From NCBI GenBank assembly GCA_031835245.1, contig JAVKOQ010000122.1:96001-160000 (forward strand): DNA of 64,000 nucleotides, read 5' to 3'. Origin of the DNA: Balamuthia mandrillaris. Lineage: Eukaryota; Discosea; Longamoebia; Balamuthiidae. The translations under genes and the position numbers were made by a program. Positions 22,480 through 37,226 of the stretch are shown piece after piece. The notes beneath the pieces are model-generated. The model was not told the origin of the DNA and made no database searches. It saw only the letters and a list, made by a program, of their open reading frames with translations. The number at the start of each line of letters is the position of its first letter. Position 1 is the stretch's first letter.

Positions 22480-23461
22480 AAAAGATCCTAGAAAGAAGAT
22501 ATTGATGGTAAAACACTAAATATACCTCTCGTAGAAGTTCAAGGTAAACACGATTGCCAAGCGTGTTGAAACTTGTCTTATAGTAGCTGGTGCTGGTAAG
22601 ATTGGTTTGTATCCAATGTAATACGCCCATGGCAACAACTGGATACACAATGTTCTCCTTCAAGTCGCGTGCAGCAGCCAGTAGCTCAGATCCAAAATGG
22701 TTCGTTTGACAAATAGGCTGTACTGTCTTCAGAGCTTTCAATGTCTCAGCAAAGTCGCCTTTGTGGATTGTACCCTTTTTGTTTCAAAGAATTTAGAGAT
22801 ACGTGAAGAGGATGAGAAAAGATGAAAGAACATCATAAAGAAGGGTAGGTACTCTTTCTCCTGTTTCTTCTTGGAAATGCCGCTCATCGCGCACACTAAC
22901 AGCAAAAGCAAGAACATGCAAATACTTGACTTTGTGAGCTGGATTAAGGCTTTTATTTGGATCAAACATGTCTCGAATAAATATGTCTAGAGCGGAGCAG
23001 AATAAGTTAGGAACGTGAAGAATGCAAAGAAGCATGAGATAAAACACAAACCAAGAAGCCCTGGATTTCGTAAGAATTCTGTTGGAGGTGGATCAGGCTT
23101 TGTATATTCTTTATATAGCTGTTCGTTCATTTAAGAAAGGAGAGGGAGAGAGAGAGAGAGAGTGTGTGTGTGTGTGTGTGTGTGTGAAGAGAGTACAACG
23201 AGAATGTCAAACAAAAAATACGAATGAGTAATATGATAAAAGAGTAAACAAACAAATTCTTGTTCCAGAGTTGTACAAGTACTATACACACCTTTATAAC
23301 GTCGCCAGGAGTGGTGGCTTGTGTAGTTATTATACTGGAGACGGCGGAAGCGACTTCAGGATACTTTGACATGTCAGACATCATAAAACTCAACTTTCGT
23401 GCAATTTGTCCTCTGTACACATAGCATTAAGAAGACAATAGTAAGAAACAAAGAGGGAGAT

Positions 23462-23497
<36 letters not shown>

Positions 23498-24881
23498 ACT
23501 GTTCAGCAGTTGCTTTTTCTAATTCTTGGCTGAGCCGCTTAAAATGGAACGTGCTCCGTTCTCTGGCTAACCGTGCCAATACAGCTTGTGTGTAGAAGTA
23601 AGTATGCTGGCTGTGACAACACATTTTCTGTAAAGGGCAGAGAGAGAAAATATCAGCAATAAAACTAAAAGGAGACAAGTGGAAATAAGCAAAACCAGAA
23701 AGTCGGGCAGCGCTTTGTGTAGGCCATCCTCATTCAATTGTAGGATCTCCTCCAGCGAATGCATAAGTACACGATTAAATACACCAAAGTTGGTAGAAGC
23801 TGTTGTCAAGGAGGCTATCTCCGTTTGATGGCCAGCATCCGATATACGCTATTATGACATGTTTTGAGTAGGAGAAATGAGAAAATGAAGAATAAAGGGA
23901 CGAACATATCAGCAGAGAAAAGGATGAAGAAGAAGAGAAGAGAGAAATACAGATAAGAAAAGAGAGAAACCTGAATAGCAAAGTTTAGCATAAGGCAATT
24001 TGGATGAATCTCTGAGAGCTGATAGAGCATCTCACGCCACTCATGATGCTCGATCATTTCATCCAGCCAGTCAGGAGCCGTTTCCATCTCGCCAAAAATG
24101 GAGTCAGCTTGCACGGGGTCGAACTTCTCCAGAATGATGGCCTTGAGTTGGTCTTTGAGTTGCTTGCTCACCTCTTCAGTGCTGACGCCCGCCTTTACCA
24201 ACCATTCGCACATGAGGTTACACATCTGTGCGTAGCCTCTGTAGCTCTCTGATAACAATTGCACCACCGCCTTTTTTAAATGTCGAGTTTGGTGTTTAGT
24301 GTTCAAAGGGGCGCAAAGAAGAAGAAGAAGAAGAAGAAGAAGAAGAAGAAAAAGAAGAAGAAGAAGAAGAAGAAGAAGAAGAAGAAGAAGAAGAAGAAGA
24401 AGAACAACAACAACAAGAAGAAGAAGAAGAACAAGAAGAACAAGAAGAACAAGAAGAAGAACAACAACAACAACAACAAGAAGAAGAAGAACAAGAAGAA
24501 GGACAAGAAGCAGAAGAACAAGAAGAAGAAGCAGAACAAGAAAAAGAAGAACAAGAAGAAGAACAAGAACACGATGGAGAATGAAGACGAAAGAAACAGA
24601 AGAAAGAACAGCGAAAGGAACAACGAAAGGGAAGCAAGGAAGAAGAGAAACAAACACATAAAGCATATGAGAAGAGAATAGGAGCAGGGACAAAAACAAC
24701 GAAAGAAAAGGATGGAAGAGAGCGGGTGAGGGAAATCAACCTGTGGCGTTCCACCAGAAGACAGATAACGTTTGGTATGGGGAAGCACGCCGACTTCCAT
24801 GATGGCATCGTTCTGTTTGAAAAACTGCTCTATGGCTGCAAGGTCAGTGCCACCACCTTGCTGCTGGTCTTCGAGCGCCAT
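21532..24881 (-). CDS. NELFCD: NELF-C/D (TH1) subunit of negative elongation factor
   Basis: NELF-C/D is the core NELF subunit that, with DSIF, pauses RNA polymerase II near promoters. About ten exons; exon 1 is 24881-24741 and exon 2 is 24270-23971. Matching blocks in order: VQLLSESYRGYAQMCNLM, KFDPVQADSIFGEMETAPD, WREMLYQLSEIHPNCLML, FGVFNRVLMHSLEEILQL, HTYFYTQAVLARLARE, KVKYLHVLAFAVSVRDE, YPVVAMGVLHWIQ, KCGHVLPVLKRVETWAPKI and EPPYSRDFVNGFF. The last exon is a Ser/Pro-rich tail ending HSLHKPVK. An upstream mini-exon (MSEHDPTHAEGSQRQ, near 25066) could splice in phase to lengthen the N-terminus. Introns carry sense-strand CT tracts, and the first a TTC array. Confidence 0.9.
24317..24572. 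repeat. (GAA)n/(TTC)n array in NELF-C/D first intron
   Basis: About 255 bases of GAA, then mixed CAA/GAA units, wholly inside the first intron (24271-24740), with TTC/TTG on the sense strand. Confidence 0.9.
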
Positions 24882-25592
24882 GGCGTTGGAAGATGAATAA
24901 TCTGATTGTGTCTGTTTTTTTTTTTTTTTGGATGATATAGTGTCGACACCACAACGAAAGGTAAGGGAACCGTTCTCCTCTGCTCCTCTGTTACAAGTGA
25001 AAATAACGACAGGGAAAGAAACAAACCTGCCGTTGCGAACCTTCCGCATGGGTTGGATCATGCTCACTCATCGTGCTACACCGTTCTTTCTTTCTTGTTT
25101 TTTGTTGTTGTCTACAAAAACTGTCGACGAAAAACTTTTCCCGCCAAAAAAAAAACCCCCAAAATGGAAATATTTCGCATTGGTGGGGGGAAGGAGGTGG
25201 ACAATGCCGTGCCGTAAAGTCCACCACTTCTCATGGGATGATCCGCGCGGCGGAGCTTTCCACTGCAGCGCCGCAAGGTTTCTCATAACTATTGAGGAGT
25301 CATGTATGTTTCCACACAGACAAAGGGGAAAAGTTTAAACGTGAGGGGGTAATCTTGGTTTTGTCTAATCCTGCGGGCTTACAAGCTTTCTCACCACAAA
25401 AATTTCAAAAACAAAACCAACAAAAGAAATCGCCTCTTTATTTTTATTTTATTTTATTATTTTTTTTGCAAATAAATAGAAGAGGGGGGAAGGGGAAAGG
25501 GAGAAAGAGAACAATTTAAATAAACTAAAAATAAGCATTAAAAAAACAACAATAACATACAGGGTTACTATAATGCAACGGGGGTTTGTTTT
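24882..25592. promoter_or_regulatory. NELF-C/D upstream region and AT-rich spacer
   Basis: Holds GTGTCGACACC at 24940-24950, about 60 bases before the likely NELF start, and CTGTCGACGAAAA at 25121. A possible NELF 5' mini-exon (MSEHDPTHAEGSQRQ followed by GTTTGTT) lies near 25066-25028. From 25340 the sequence is AT-rich (TTTATT runs near 25440) and probably includes the 3' flank of the membrane-protein gene. Confidence 0.4.
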
Positions 25593-26119
25593 TTATGGGG
25601 CCTCTTCCGCATCAGCAAGCATGGGCAACCTCCTCGCCTGCATCTTCTGCATTCTCTTCCTCAGCCGCTTCCTCTTCTGCTCCTGGGCGTTCTTCTTCTT
25701 CAAGCGGCTCACCCGGTTGACCGCCGAGAAGCTGGCCAACAGCAACGACAGCTGGCTGAGGCACAGCACCACCATGATGATCATCAGGTTCTGCAACGGC
25801 AGCTCCGACTCCCACGCCGTGCAGAAGTCAGCAAGGTCATCGCGATCGGCGCACCCGGTCACCGCGATGGGGGTGTCCTCCCAGGCCAAACAGATGTCTG
25901 AGGAGCTTGGGGCAGCACGACCCAAAGAGCAGCCATCCTGGAAGAGGGTGGCCATCAGGATGATGCAACCAGCCAAGACGAGGAAGGACATGGCAGCGAT
26001 CATGCCCAGAAAGGCGGTCATGAAGAGGACTACCGCCAGGGTGAGGGCTATTGTGGAGATGCAGTTGTTCCTTCCTTTTATTTTGGTTTGGTTTGGTGGG
26101 GTTTGGTTAAAGAAAGAAG

Positions 26120-26159
<40 letters not shown>

Positions 26160-26923
26160 CCAAATGAACAGGAGAGGGAGAGAACAGAAGAGAAAAGCAA
26201 AGCAGAGAGCAGAGAGTGACACAAGAGAGGGAGAGAGGGATAGAGGGAGAGAGGGAGAGAGAGAGAGAGAGAGAGAGAAGTAAAGGGAAAGCGCCAAACC
26301 CTTCCAGCACCAAAGAGAGAACCAGCCACTGCTGGACAAAATGCCAAAGAATATACAAAAATTGCCGACTATCATTGCTATCTGCAATATATTCACCATG
26401 TCTGCATTTCAAATGCGTGCTTTGGGTCAACTCCACAGTGAAGCCATGCAAACAAAAACAATATAGATGAAAACAAAGGAACAAACACGAAGAAAAGAAA
26501 AAAAACAGAAACACAAAAACGCAAAAACAAAGAACCAAAACTGGAAAATGTTTACATACTTTTGATGAGCATAAAAGATACAAAGAACCGATCTCCAAAG
26601 TCCTCTCCCAACCTGTCCAACGCCTCTGGAAAGATTTCCATGGACATGATCGTCGCAGCCGTGACCAACGCCGTGGAAAGAGCAGCCCCAAGCGGAAAGG
26701 ACAGCCAGACCACGCAACAGTACATCTTGAGGCGGATCAGCTTTTCCAGACAACCGTTGTCCAGCTCTTCCTCCTCTTCGTCCTCCTCCTCTCCGTCCTG
26801 GTTAGCTCTCTTTCTTTTGTGGGGTGTCATGAGACAGGGGCAAGCGCCTCTGCGCACGCCGCAATGGCCACCACAAGCGAGTTCTTCCTCCCTCTCTTCC
26901 CCGCATTCTTCATTCCGTTGCAT
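25593..26923 (-). CDS. Multi-pass membrane protein, unknown family
   Basis: Three exons: the first from ATG 26923, the second about 26426-26296, the last about 26067-25593. An acidic, Cys-bearing N-terminus (EEREEELACGGHCGVRR) precedes hydrophobic segments MYCCVVWLSFPLGAALSTA, WLVLSLVLEG, ALTLAVVLFMTAFLGMIAA with FLVLAGCIILMATLF, and LMIIMVVLCLSQLSLLLAS. A loop between the last two holds at least three Cys (DGCSLG, SDICLAWED, TGCADRDD, DFCTAWE). The C-terminus is strongly basic (KKKNAQEQKRKRLRKRMQK). A tetraspanin-like topology is possible but no CCG motif is present. I do not recognise the family. Introns hold several sense-strand CT tracts (26120-26160, 26225-26280). Confidence 0.6.
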
Positions 26924-27462
26924 CTTTATTTTTAGTTTGTTTGTTTTGTCCCTTGCGATAGAACGACCTACTTTTTTTTTCTTCTTTCTTTTGTTTTTGT
27001 TGTCCCTCCGCAAGGACCGTGTTTTTACTGTTTGTAATGGTTTTTCTTTGAAAGAGCGCGTTACAAAGAATGTTTTCTCCACAAAAGAATAAATCTGGCT
27101 ATTTTTTTACTTAGCAATAATATATTAATTATTCACTTAGCAACGGGACAGTTTAATGTTCTTGCTTGCCTGGCCGGCCTTCAAGAGCGGGGACCTGTTA
27201 GGCCCGCCAAAACGATTCCTCCCTCTCCCCAAATGAACTTTTGAGCAAGACTGAAACGATGAGAGCGTCAGCCTCTAACATTTGCCAGGGGACAGAAGGA
27301 AGGTTGTTGAGGTTGTTGTTGATGCTGCGGGGTCTCCGCGAACCGCTTTGCACTGAATTCTGTCGACGGACATGAGAGATGACAAGAGAGTGGAAAAGAG
27401 ATAACCCAGATATTTTATTGCCGCAAAAAAAAAAAAAGAAAAAAGAAAAGAAGAGAGGAGAG
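26924..27462. promoter_or_regulatory. Spacer between the membrane-protein gene and Arp1
   Basis: CTGTCGACGGACATGAGAG at 27358-27376, of the motif family, lies about 90 bases before the Arp1 start. The sub-region 27198-27380 has coding-like frames (minus: PSVPWQMLEADALIVSVLL, ending at 27198) but no start codon or splice partner could be found, so it is not called as a gene. Confidence 0.4.
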
Positions 27463-29670
<2,208 letters not shown>

Positions 29671-29863
29671 GGAGATCCCTGCTGGCATTTTCTTTCCTTT
29701 CTTTTCTTTTTTTTCGTCGTCAAAAACATTCTTGGCATTCCTAGAATATTTTAATGTTGACAAGAAAAGGTCAACATTCCAAACATTGTTGATATGTTTG
29801 CAATACTCTGCATTCTTTGCATTATTTTATTCGTGACGACACGACAGAAATCAGAAAAAAAAA
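29671..29863. promoter_or_regulatory. Arp1 3' flank and SMYD promoter
   Basis: A short spacer with TCGTGACGACACGACAG at 29831-29847, 17 bases before the SMYD start. This is the tightest motif-to-ATG distance in the window, so the element must lie at or near the transcription start. A small inverted pair (TGTTGACAAG / GGTCAACATT) lies at 29755. Confidence 0.5.
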
Positions 29864-32223
29864 ATGGAAGAAAGAAACGAAGAAGCGGTGCAAGAGGCAG
29901 CAGAGGAACACTTTGGGGAAGCATGGGCGAAAGCGGGCATGCGCATCACCCGCTCTGCCTCCAAGGGACGGGAAGTCAGAGCCAACCGATCGTTTTCCAA
30001 AGGGCAGACCTTGTTGGTGCTCGAGCCCTATGTCCACACTTTAAACACGGTAAAACTCACGTCGATTAATTTTTTGGATTTGAGAAGCCGTTTCGAGCTG
30101 ATCTGATCTTGATCTTTTCGTTGTGGAAAAAAAAAAATAGGATCATTTGCTACGTTGTTGTCATTGGTGCTTGCGTGGCAAAGACAATGTGGGAGGACCG
30201 GACAGCCGTCCTCTCTCCCTGCGTCGCTGCTCTGGTTGCAAGTATAGACGTTACTGCAGCGTTGACTGTCAGGTTTGTTGTCACCCTTCTGTTTTTTTTC
30301 TGCTTCTTTCTTCATCCTTCCATTCCTTCTGTCTTTCTTCTTGTCTGCTTTGCTTCTCATCTCATTGGTTTAAATGTGCAACCAGCGAAAAGACTGGGAA
30401 GGTCTCCACCGAAGCGAATGCAATATTCTCCAATCGATAGGCACACCGCAGCACGTGCCGCCAGCGCCTCTCCTCTTGCTTTGGCGGCTGCTTCTTCTCA
30501 GAGAGAAAGCAAGGAGGACGGGCAAGAAGAATGCCTTTTGCCAATACGACCTCGTTCAAAGTCTGCACTCGCACCAAGAGGACTATTCGTCTGAGCGAAA
30601 GGAGCAGTTGGCGATGATGGCTGCTATGGCTTGCAAACACCTATCAGCTGCGTCTTCTCCCTCTTCTTATTCCAGTGGAGAAGAAGGATATGCCTCTCGG
30701 GAGGGCATCGCCTATGCTTTGGATCTCTTGTGCATGGTATACTCTTTCTTCCCTCTTCACTATTCTTACGTTCATTCTCTCATTCTCTTTTTCTGTCTCC
30801 CCCGTTCCAATGTTTTTGTATCCCTATTGCAGCTATCGTGCAACTGCTTTACAATAAGCACGGACGAGATGAACACAGTGGGAGTGGGGCTCTACCCACA
30901 AGCTGCTCTGATTAACCATTCTTGTAAGTTTCTATTCCCTTTTTTATTTCCTCTTATTTCATTCTTTCCTAACTTTTCCTGCACGTTGTTTAACAGGTCA
31001 ACCAAACTGTGTCAGCTTGTTCGTGGGAGCTTCTTTCCATCTCAGAAGTATTGTTGATATCAACGAAGGAGACGAGGTCTTGCTCCCTCTCGCTTTCTCA
31101 GTCTTCTCATAGGCCTCTTCTTCTGTTCTCGTTTCTAATTCTATTTCTTATCCTCATAGATAACTTTGAACTATGTACATATCGGAGACCCAACAGAGCA
31201 ACGGCGGAAAGCCTTGCGAGAAACATTCTTTTTCGAGTGTCAATGTACCCGTTGCCAACAATTCATGGTACTCAATCTACATTCTTTTGTTTTGGTCATT
31301 TCTTGTTTTTTTTTTTTTTTTTGTTGCTTTCTCGTGTGACAAGACCACTTATTGGTTAAAATGGCAGCCGCTCGAAACTGTTCTCTCCACGAATGCTGAA
31401 AGGCTTATCGCCAAAGCCGAAAAGACTTTCGATGAGGCACAAGCTCTCAAAAAACGAAATGGTTTTATCTCCGTTTTCTTTTCTTTCTTCGCTTTTTGCC
31501 TTCCTTTCGTCACTTCTTTGCTCTTCTGCTCTCTTGCTTCTTTCTTCCATTTTTTGCCGTTTCTTTCTTTGGTTCTTTTGCTTCTACATTTTTTATTTTC
31601 TTATTCCAAACTTGTTTATTCCAGAAACACAAAGAGAAGCAAAAGACAAACTCGTAAGAGTGTTTAAGTTAACGACCGACGCCATCGAACTATCCCATCA
31701 AGAAATGAATGGAAGCGAAAAATCAATAAGTTATCACCCGTTGCTTCTCTCCTCTTTATCTCAACTGGTCGACATTTGCATCTCTCTGTGCGATTGGGAC
31801 GAGGCTTCCCTCTACTGCGACTTGTCCATCTCCGTTTACGAATGTACTCTTTCTTTTGCGCTTTTTTTTTTTGGGTTTCGTTTCTCGTTCTTTGTAATGG
31901 TTCGTTTCTATTATATTATATCTTACGCTCTCTTTTTTTGTTATTTGCTGGCAGATGTGTATCCGCAATACTTTCCGTTGCTAGGATTGCAATACGCGGT
32001 TCAAGGAAAGTTACGAAACTATCTTCACGATTCTTCTCACCACAACACCACCACCAAACGCACGACGAGGCACGCGGCCCCTCCGCTGCGCAAGGCTTTG
32101 CGCTGTTTGGAAATCAGCCACGGCAGAGCGCACCCGCGCACGCTCGAGGTGGAGCGTTTGCTTCAAGAGGCCCTACACGATGAAGAAGAGGAAGCAGCAG
32201 GAGAACGCCAACTTACTCCATAA
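29864..32223 (+). CDS. SMYD: SMYD-family SET/MYND lysine methyltransferase
   Basis: Nine exons (29864-30049, 30141-30272, 30386-30736, 30833-30923, 30997-31076, 31160-31267, 31368-31461, 31625-31843, 31955-32223) give 509 residues, the usual SMYD length. A split SET domain starts at residue 27 (RSASKGREVRANRSFSKGQ) and is interrupted by a MYND zinc finger (CCHWC, then RRCSGCKYRRYCSVDCQRK and HRSEC). The SET core resumes with AALINHSCQPNCVSL, GDEITLNYVHIGDP and the post-SET CQCTRC. NHSC and the Tyr of LNY are the SAM and catalytic signatures. The C-terminal helical domain resembles the SMYD TPR-like region. It is likely a protein-lysine methyltransferase; histone or non-histone target cannot be told. 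Confidence 0.93.
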
Positions 32224-32665
32224 AAGGCCGTAACACACACAAAAAAAAACCAAATTACAGGATAAAAGGCGCATAAAAGGTAAAAATTAATCAATCGGTG
32301 AATTAAAATTAATTATTAAATGATCCAGACCAATGGAAAATCAAACAATTTCAAAAAATGGACACAAACAAAAAATATTTTATAAACACAAACAACAACA
32401 AAAAAAAATAAATAGAATAAGTTGGCCGGAAACAAAAAGGAATTACAATCGCAAGAGAGAGAGCCAGAGAGCGAGAGAGAGGTAATACTTTCTCCTCCCA
32501 CTCTCTTGCTCCTTCCTGTTCTTTACTTTTCTTTTCTTTACTTTTCCCTTTCGAATGGCTTTATTTATTTCCGTTTCTTTTCTTTTTTATTGCTGTCATT
32601 TCTAACTAACCTTATGCAAAAAATAAAAATAACTGCAGCTGGCGAAGTAGAGGGAGAAGTGGAAG
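32224..32665. other. SMYD 3' flank and LRR gene 5' leader
   Basis: AT-rich to 32420. A probable 5' UTR intron runs from GGTAATACTTTC (about 32480) to the acceptor AACTGCAG (about 32639), just before the LRR-protein ATG. No motif of the GTCGAC/TGACGACA type was found. Confidence 0.4.
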
Positions 32666-33007
32666 ATGAGCCAACCGCAGCAAGCTGCTTCGTTGCGGCC
32701 ACGAAGCAAAAGCAGTTCCCCGCTGGGCTCCTCCGTCTCCGCCTCCGCCCTGAAAAAGTCCAAAACGTTTCGCACTTCCTCCTCCAATGCCAAAGATGGC
32801 GTAGAACAGCTCCACTCTTCCTCCTCCGCCTTCAAAGTCTCTTCCTCTCACCACAAAAATAGAGATGTTATTACCGCCTCTTCTGCTTCTGCCTCCCCTG
32901 CCTCCCTTTCCGCCTCGCAAGACAACAACCTCAACGGAGAGGCACAAGTGAACGACGCTAGAAAGAACAGCCACGTCTCGCTTTATGATAGCAACAACAA
33001 ACGTTTG

Positions 33008-33049
<42 letters not shown>

Positions 33050-33610
33050 CTCTCTCTTACTTCACTTCACTCACACACACAAAACAGTTTTAACGGAGAG
33101 CAGACAGCTCAGACAAGAATTGCTTTTCAGTTCTTCCTCCTCGTTTGCGTTTCCAAAGCTGAGCTTGCTGAGCGGGTCCAATGTGGCTCAACAGCAGGAG
33201 CAGCGCGACTATTCGTACTCTGATGAACAGCCATTTACTTTCGATCCCGCTCTCACCGACATGCGAGAAAGTGTGTTTCACCTCCTCCTTCGTTTTCTTC
33301 TCCTTCTCCTTCTCCTTCTCCTTCTCCTTCTCCTTCTCCTTCTCCTTCTCCTTCTCCTTCTCCTTCTCCTTCTCCTTCCTCCTTCTCCTTCTCCTTCTCC
33401 TTCTCCTTCTCCTTCTCCTTCTCCTTCTCCTTCTCCTTCTCCTTCTCTCTGTTTCTTGTTTATTGGTGTTTTGCTTGCTTGATTCTAACGGTACCTCAGA
33501 GGTGGCTTTTTCTATCAAAATGGAAAGCGATGACTTTCTCAAAACATTGGAAGAACCAGACACAGGCCTTGAACCCGACTTTGATAGAACGGTTAGTTGG
33601 CAAAATCCTG

Positions 33611-33648
<38 letters not shown>

Positions 33649-33809
33649 ATTCGTCACCTCATCATTGTATTTCCTCTGTTTGTAAAAGAAATTGGAAAAA
33701 GGAGAAAAACATATTGTTAGCACTACCTATACGCCTTATGTGTTTAATTCTGGTCTTCCGCCTTTACGTCCCTTTGAAGAGGTTCCCATTTGCTTCTCTC
33801 TTTCGTCGT

Positions 33810-33855
<46 letters not shown>

Positions 33856-35144
33856 CATCCTGCAAATATCTGCAGATAAAAGAAGCAGAGAAGTTAGAAG
33901 AAATTGGAGCAATCTCTTCTAAGAAGAATGATAACAACGTCACTTGTATTCGTCTCGACCAATCGTTGCCTCCGAAACAACTCAAAGGCCTTGGCAAACT
34001 CGTATTTCTTTCATCTTCTCCTGCTTCTTCTCCTTCTTTGTCTTTTTGTTTAACTTCTTCACATTGCCACTTGTTTGTGACTATGGATACTACAGATATC
34101 AACATTCAAGAACTTATCGATCTTAGTATTAAGGGGCGTTGGAATTAAGAAGTTGGACAGCTTCTTACTCCCAAAGCTTCAGTTTTGCGACTTGTCTCGA
34201 AACAACATCCAAGAAGTCGCTGTCTGCGTTACCTTCCTGAAAAACTCTCCTTATATAGAAGATTTGCAGCTGTGTGGCAATCCAGTTGCTTCAAAGCCGA
34301 ATTACAGACAAAGGGTTTGTGTGCGCGCGCCCTCTCTCTCGTCCAATTTTTGTTTATTTTTTTGACTTGTGAGTCCTTCCTATTTCTTTGTCTTTTTCTG
34401 TCTTGTCTACTAGTTTTCTTTTATTTTCTACTAGCTCATCAAGAAGCGAACAGATTATTGGAAATAGCAGCAGGTGGTTAAGGGAGTTAGACAATGAACC
34501 TGTTGACTTGAAAGAAAGACTGAGGTCCATAATGCAATACGGTCCTAAGCAAGCTAAACTTTCCATAGGCCAGCTGCGGTGGGATCTCTGTTTCTCTGAA
34601 ACCCAAGAAGTTAAAGCAATGAAAACATGGCAACCAGAGCAAATAGTGATGGTCTCGTTGAGCAAACAAGGCCTCACGTGCTTCAATGTTAGCTCTTTGG
34701 TTCATTTGGAGTACTTGGATCTCTCTCGCAACAAGATAACGGAAACGAGAGGAATGGGCCTCGAGCGGTGCTCTCAGATACAACACCTCAATCTTGCTAA
34801 TAACTTAATCTCAGAGAGAAAGGAAAGCCTTCAAGTGTTTGCCTACATGCGTAACCTCCGGTATCTACTTTTGCGGAACAATCCAATCGCCAAAAGCAGT
34901 AACTATCGTCTGCAAGGTTTGTTCTCTTTTTTTTTTTCGTCCAATTGAGTGATAGGTAAACAAAGGCAAGGTTAATGACTAACAACTGTGCATATATGCA
35001 GTTATTTTTGCTACCAAGTTCTTGAAAGGAACGAATCGAACGACGGGTTTGGTGGAGCTAGACGAGGAGGCCATTACCATCGACGAACGCATTGATGCAT
35101 TGAATGAGTTCAAGTGCAACGTTGACATTCCGATTGCCAGGTAA

Positions 35145-35179
<35 letters not shown>

Positions 35180-37195
35180 GCTTTTGTTTACGATTCCCTG
35201 TTTCTTTATTCCAAAATCTAATTATATATATATTGTCTTCTGCAGATGGAACTACAATTTATTACAAAAATATGGACACAGTCAAGTAAAGAATGAGGTG
35301 CTCAGCCAAGTTCATAACTGCCTATTCCCCAACTGTAAATTAGAACAAGTGAATCTCTTTCAATTTGCGGCTGTCACTTATTTGGACCTCAGTTTCAACA
35401 ACCTGAAGGATGTCAACGGTCTCGAAAATCTGAAATAGTAATTACTTTCTTTTGCTTCTTGTTCTTCTTCGTCTCTTCTTCTTCCTTCTTCTTCTTCTCT
35501 TCATATTCTAACTCTTTTTGTCTGAACCAGTGTGAAGTATTTGTACCTTTTAGAAAATCCCAAGCTCAAAATCGGAGCAGTGTTGACACGTCTCCAAAAG
35601 ACCAAAACATTGGAACACATAAGCCTCTTTGTGAAGTCGGTGGAAGATCACCCTTGCCATCCCGACAACAAAAAATACCGTGCACGTGTTTTGAAGGCGC
35701 TACTCAGGAAGAACAAATGTCTCGTTTTATTTGATCAGGTAAACACTGTACTTTCACCTCTTTTGGAGTTTATCTTGTTCTTATTTTTTTCCAACAAAAG
35801 ATTCCAATAAGTCCTTTGGAGAGAGTCGAAGCATTTGCTTCTATGAAAGGTGCCAAAGCGGAAGACGTGGAGCAATATCGATTTGACTTGGCCGTCACGT
35901 TAGCCGTTACTCCGGTTTTTTTTTCTTTCTTTTTTCTTTTCTTTTCTATTCTTCTGGCAATCTCTTACCTCTGTTCTCTTGTTGTTCGGTACTTTTTTTG
36001 GTGCTATATAGCCACTAGGACGTAAAGGTTATCATCCAGGTCAAGTAAAGTTTGGGATGCAATACCAGCCAGACTCTGTGACGAAGTTGCTTCAATTACA
36101 CAGCATGGAACTTACGTCATCGGCGCTAAGCTTTGCTCAGTTCTCGAATCTTTCAGAACTGAACCTCAGCCACAATCGTCTTACTGAGATAACAGGAATC
36201 GGACTTCAGTTTTTGAAGAAACTTGCTGCTCTTGACGTTTCGTTCAACAATATTTCTGGTTCTCTTTCGAAGGTCGGTTTCATTTTCTTTTTCTTTTTCG
36301 CTTTCACTCTAACGAACAAACAAAAAACAGTTGGGCAAGTTTATAAACACTTTAGCATCATTGGAGTGTATCGCTCTTCGTGGGAATCCCATCATGAAAA
36401 CAGCTGAAGACCGCTTAAAGCTCATTTCTTGCATTCCAAACCTACATCAACAAATAGACTGTCGTCTTCGTGTAATCGACACAGAAATCTCCATCAACGA
36501 GCGTCTCAAAACCTTTCGTTTGCCTTCCTCACATCATTCCTCAAAGTTGGGCTTGCTCACTCGTTCTCGTTCCAAGAAAGCTTTGAAAGGAGATGCTATG
36601 GAGAGTGCAGAAAAGTTTAGAGAGAGAGCGATCGCGTTTCTTCGTATCCCGAGCCACGTCTCTTCGGAGGAACTCTCTTGCTTGGATCTGCATGACTGTG
36701 GGCTGGCGAGTTTCGACCTGAAACCGTACCCCAACTTAACTGTGTTGTCCTTTAAAGCGAATGTGCTTTCAAGTTTGAAAGCTCTTGACGGTATGTTTCC
36801 ATTCTTTTAAAACGTTCTATCTCCTCATACTCCTCTTTCTATTTGCGTTGTTCTTACATGAAACAAAAAAAAGGACTTTTGTTACTGAAAAAGCTAAAAG
36901 CTCTTGATTTAAGACACAATCAACTAGAGAAGCTAGATGAGGTTGTGGACTTAATTAACTGGTTGCCGTCCATTGAGAATATTGGAATCAGTCACAACAA
37001 GATGACCAATTTTCAGGTTTTTCTTGTCCTTCATATTCTTCTTGCTCTTGCTCTTGTTCTGCTTGTTATTGTTCTTGTCTTGTTCGTTTTTTCTTTTTCT
37101 TGTTCTTCTTCATTTTCTATTTCTTTTTTCTTTTCTTCTTCATTCCTTCCTTCCTGTTGCTTAATTCTTTTTGCTTCTTTCTATTCCTTTTCAAC

Positions 37196-37226
<31 letters not shown>

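Noticed and set aside
24280-24681. Lys-rich and Arg-rich plus-strand frames
   Set aside because: Translation of the GAA array in the NELF-C/D first intron.
27198-27380. Possible small minus-strand gene ending GEREESFWRA
   Set aside because: Codon use looks fair but there is no start codon or splice partner, and the region is the Arp1 promoter.
33292-33450. Regular hexamer array as a CRISPR-like structure
   Set aside because: There are no spacers between units and it lies in a eukaryotic intron; it is a simple microsatellite.
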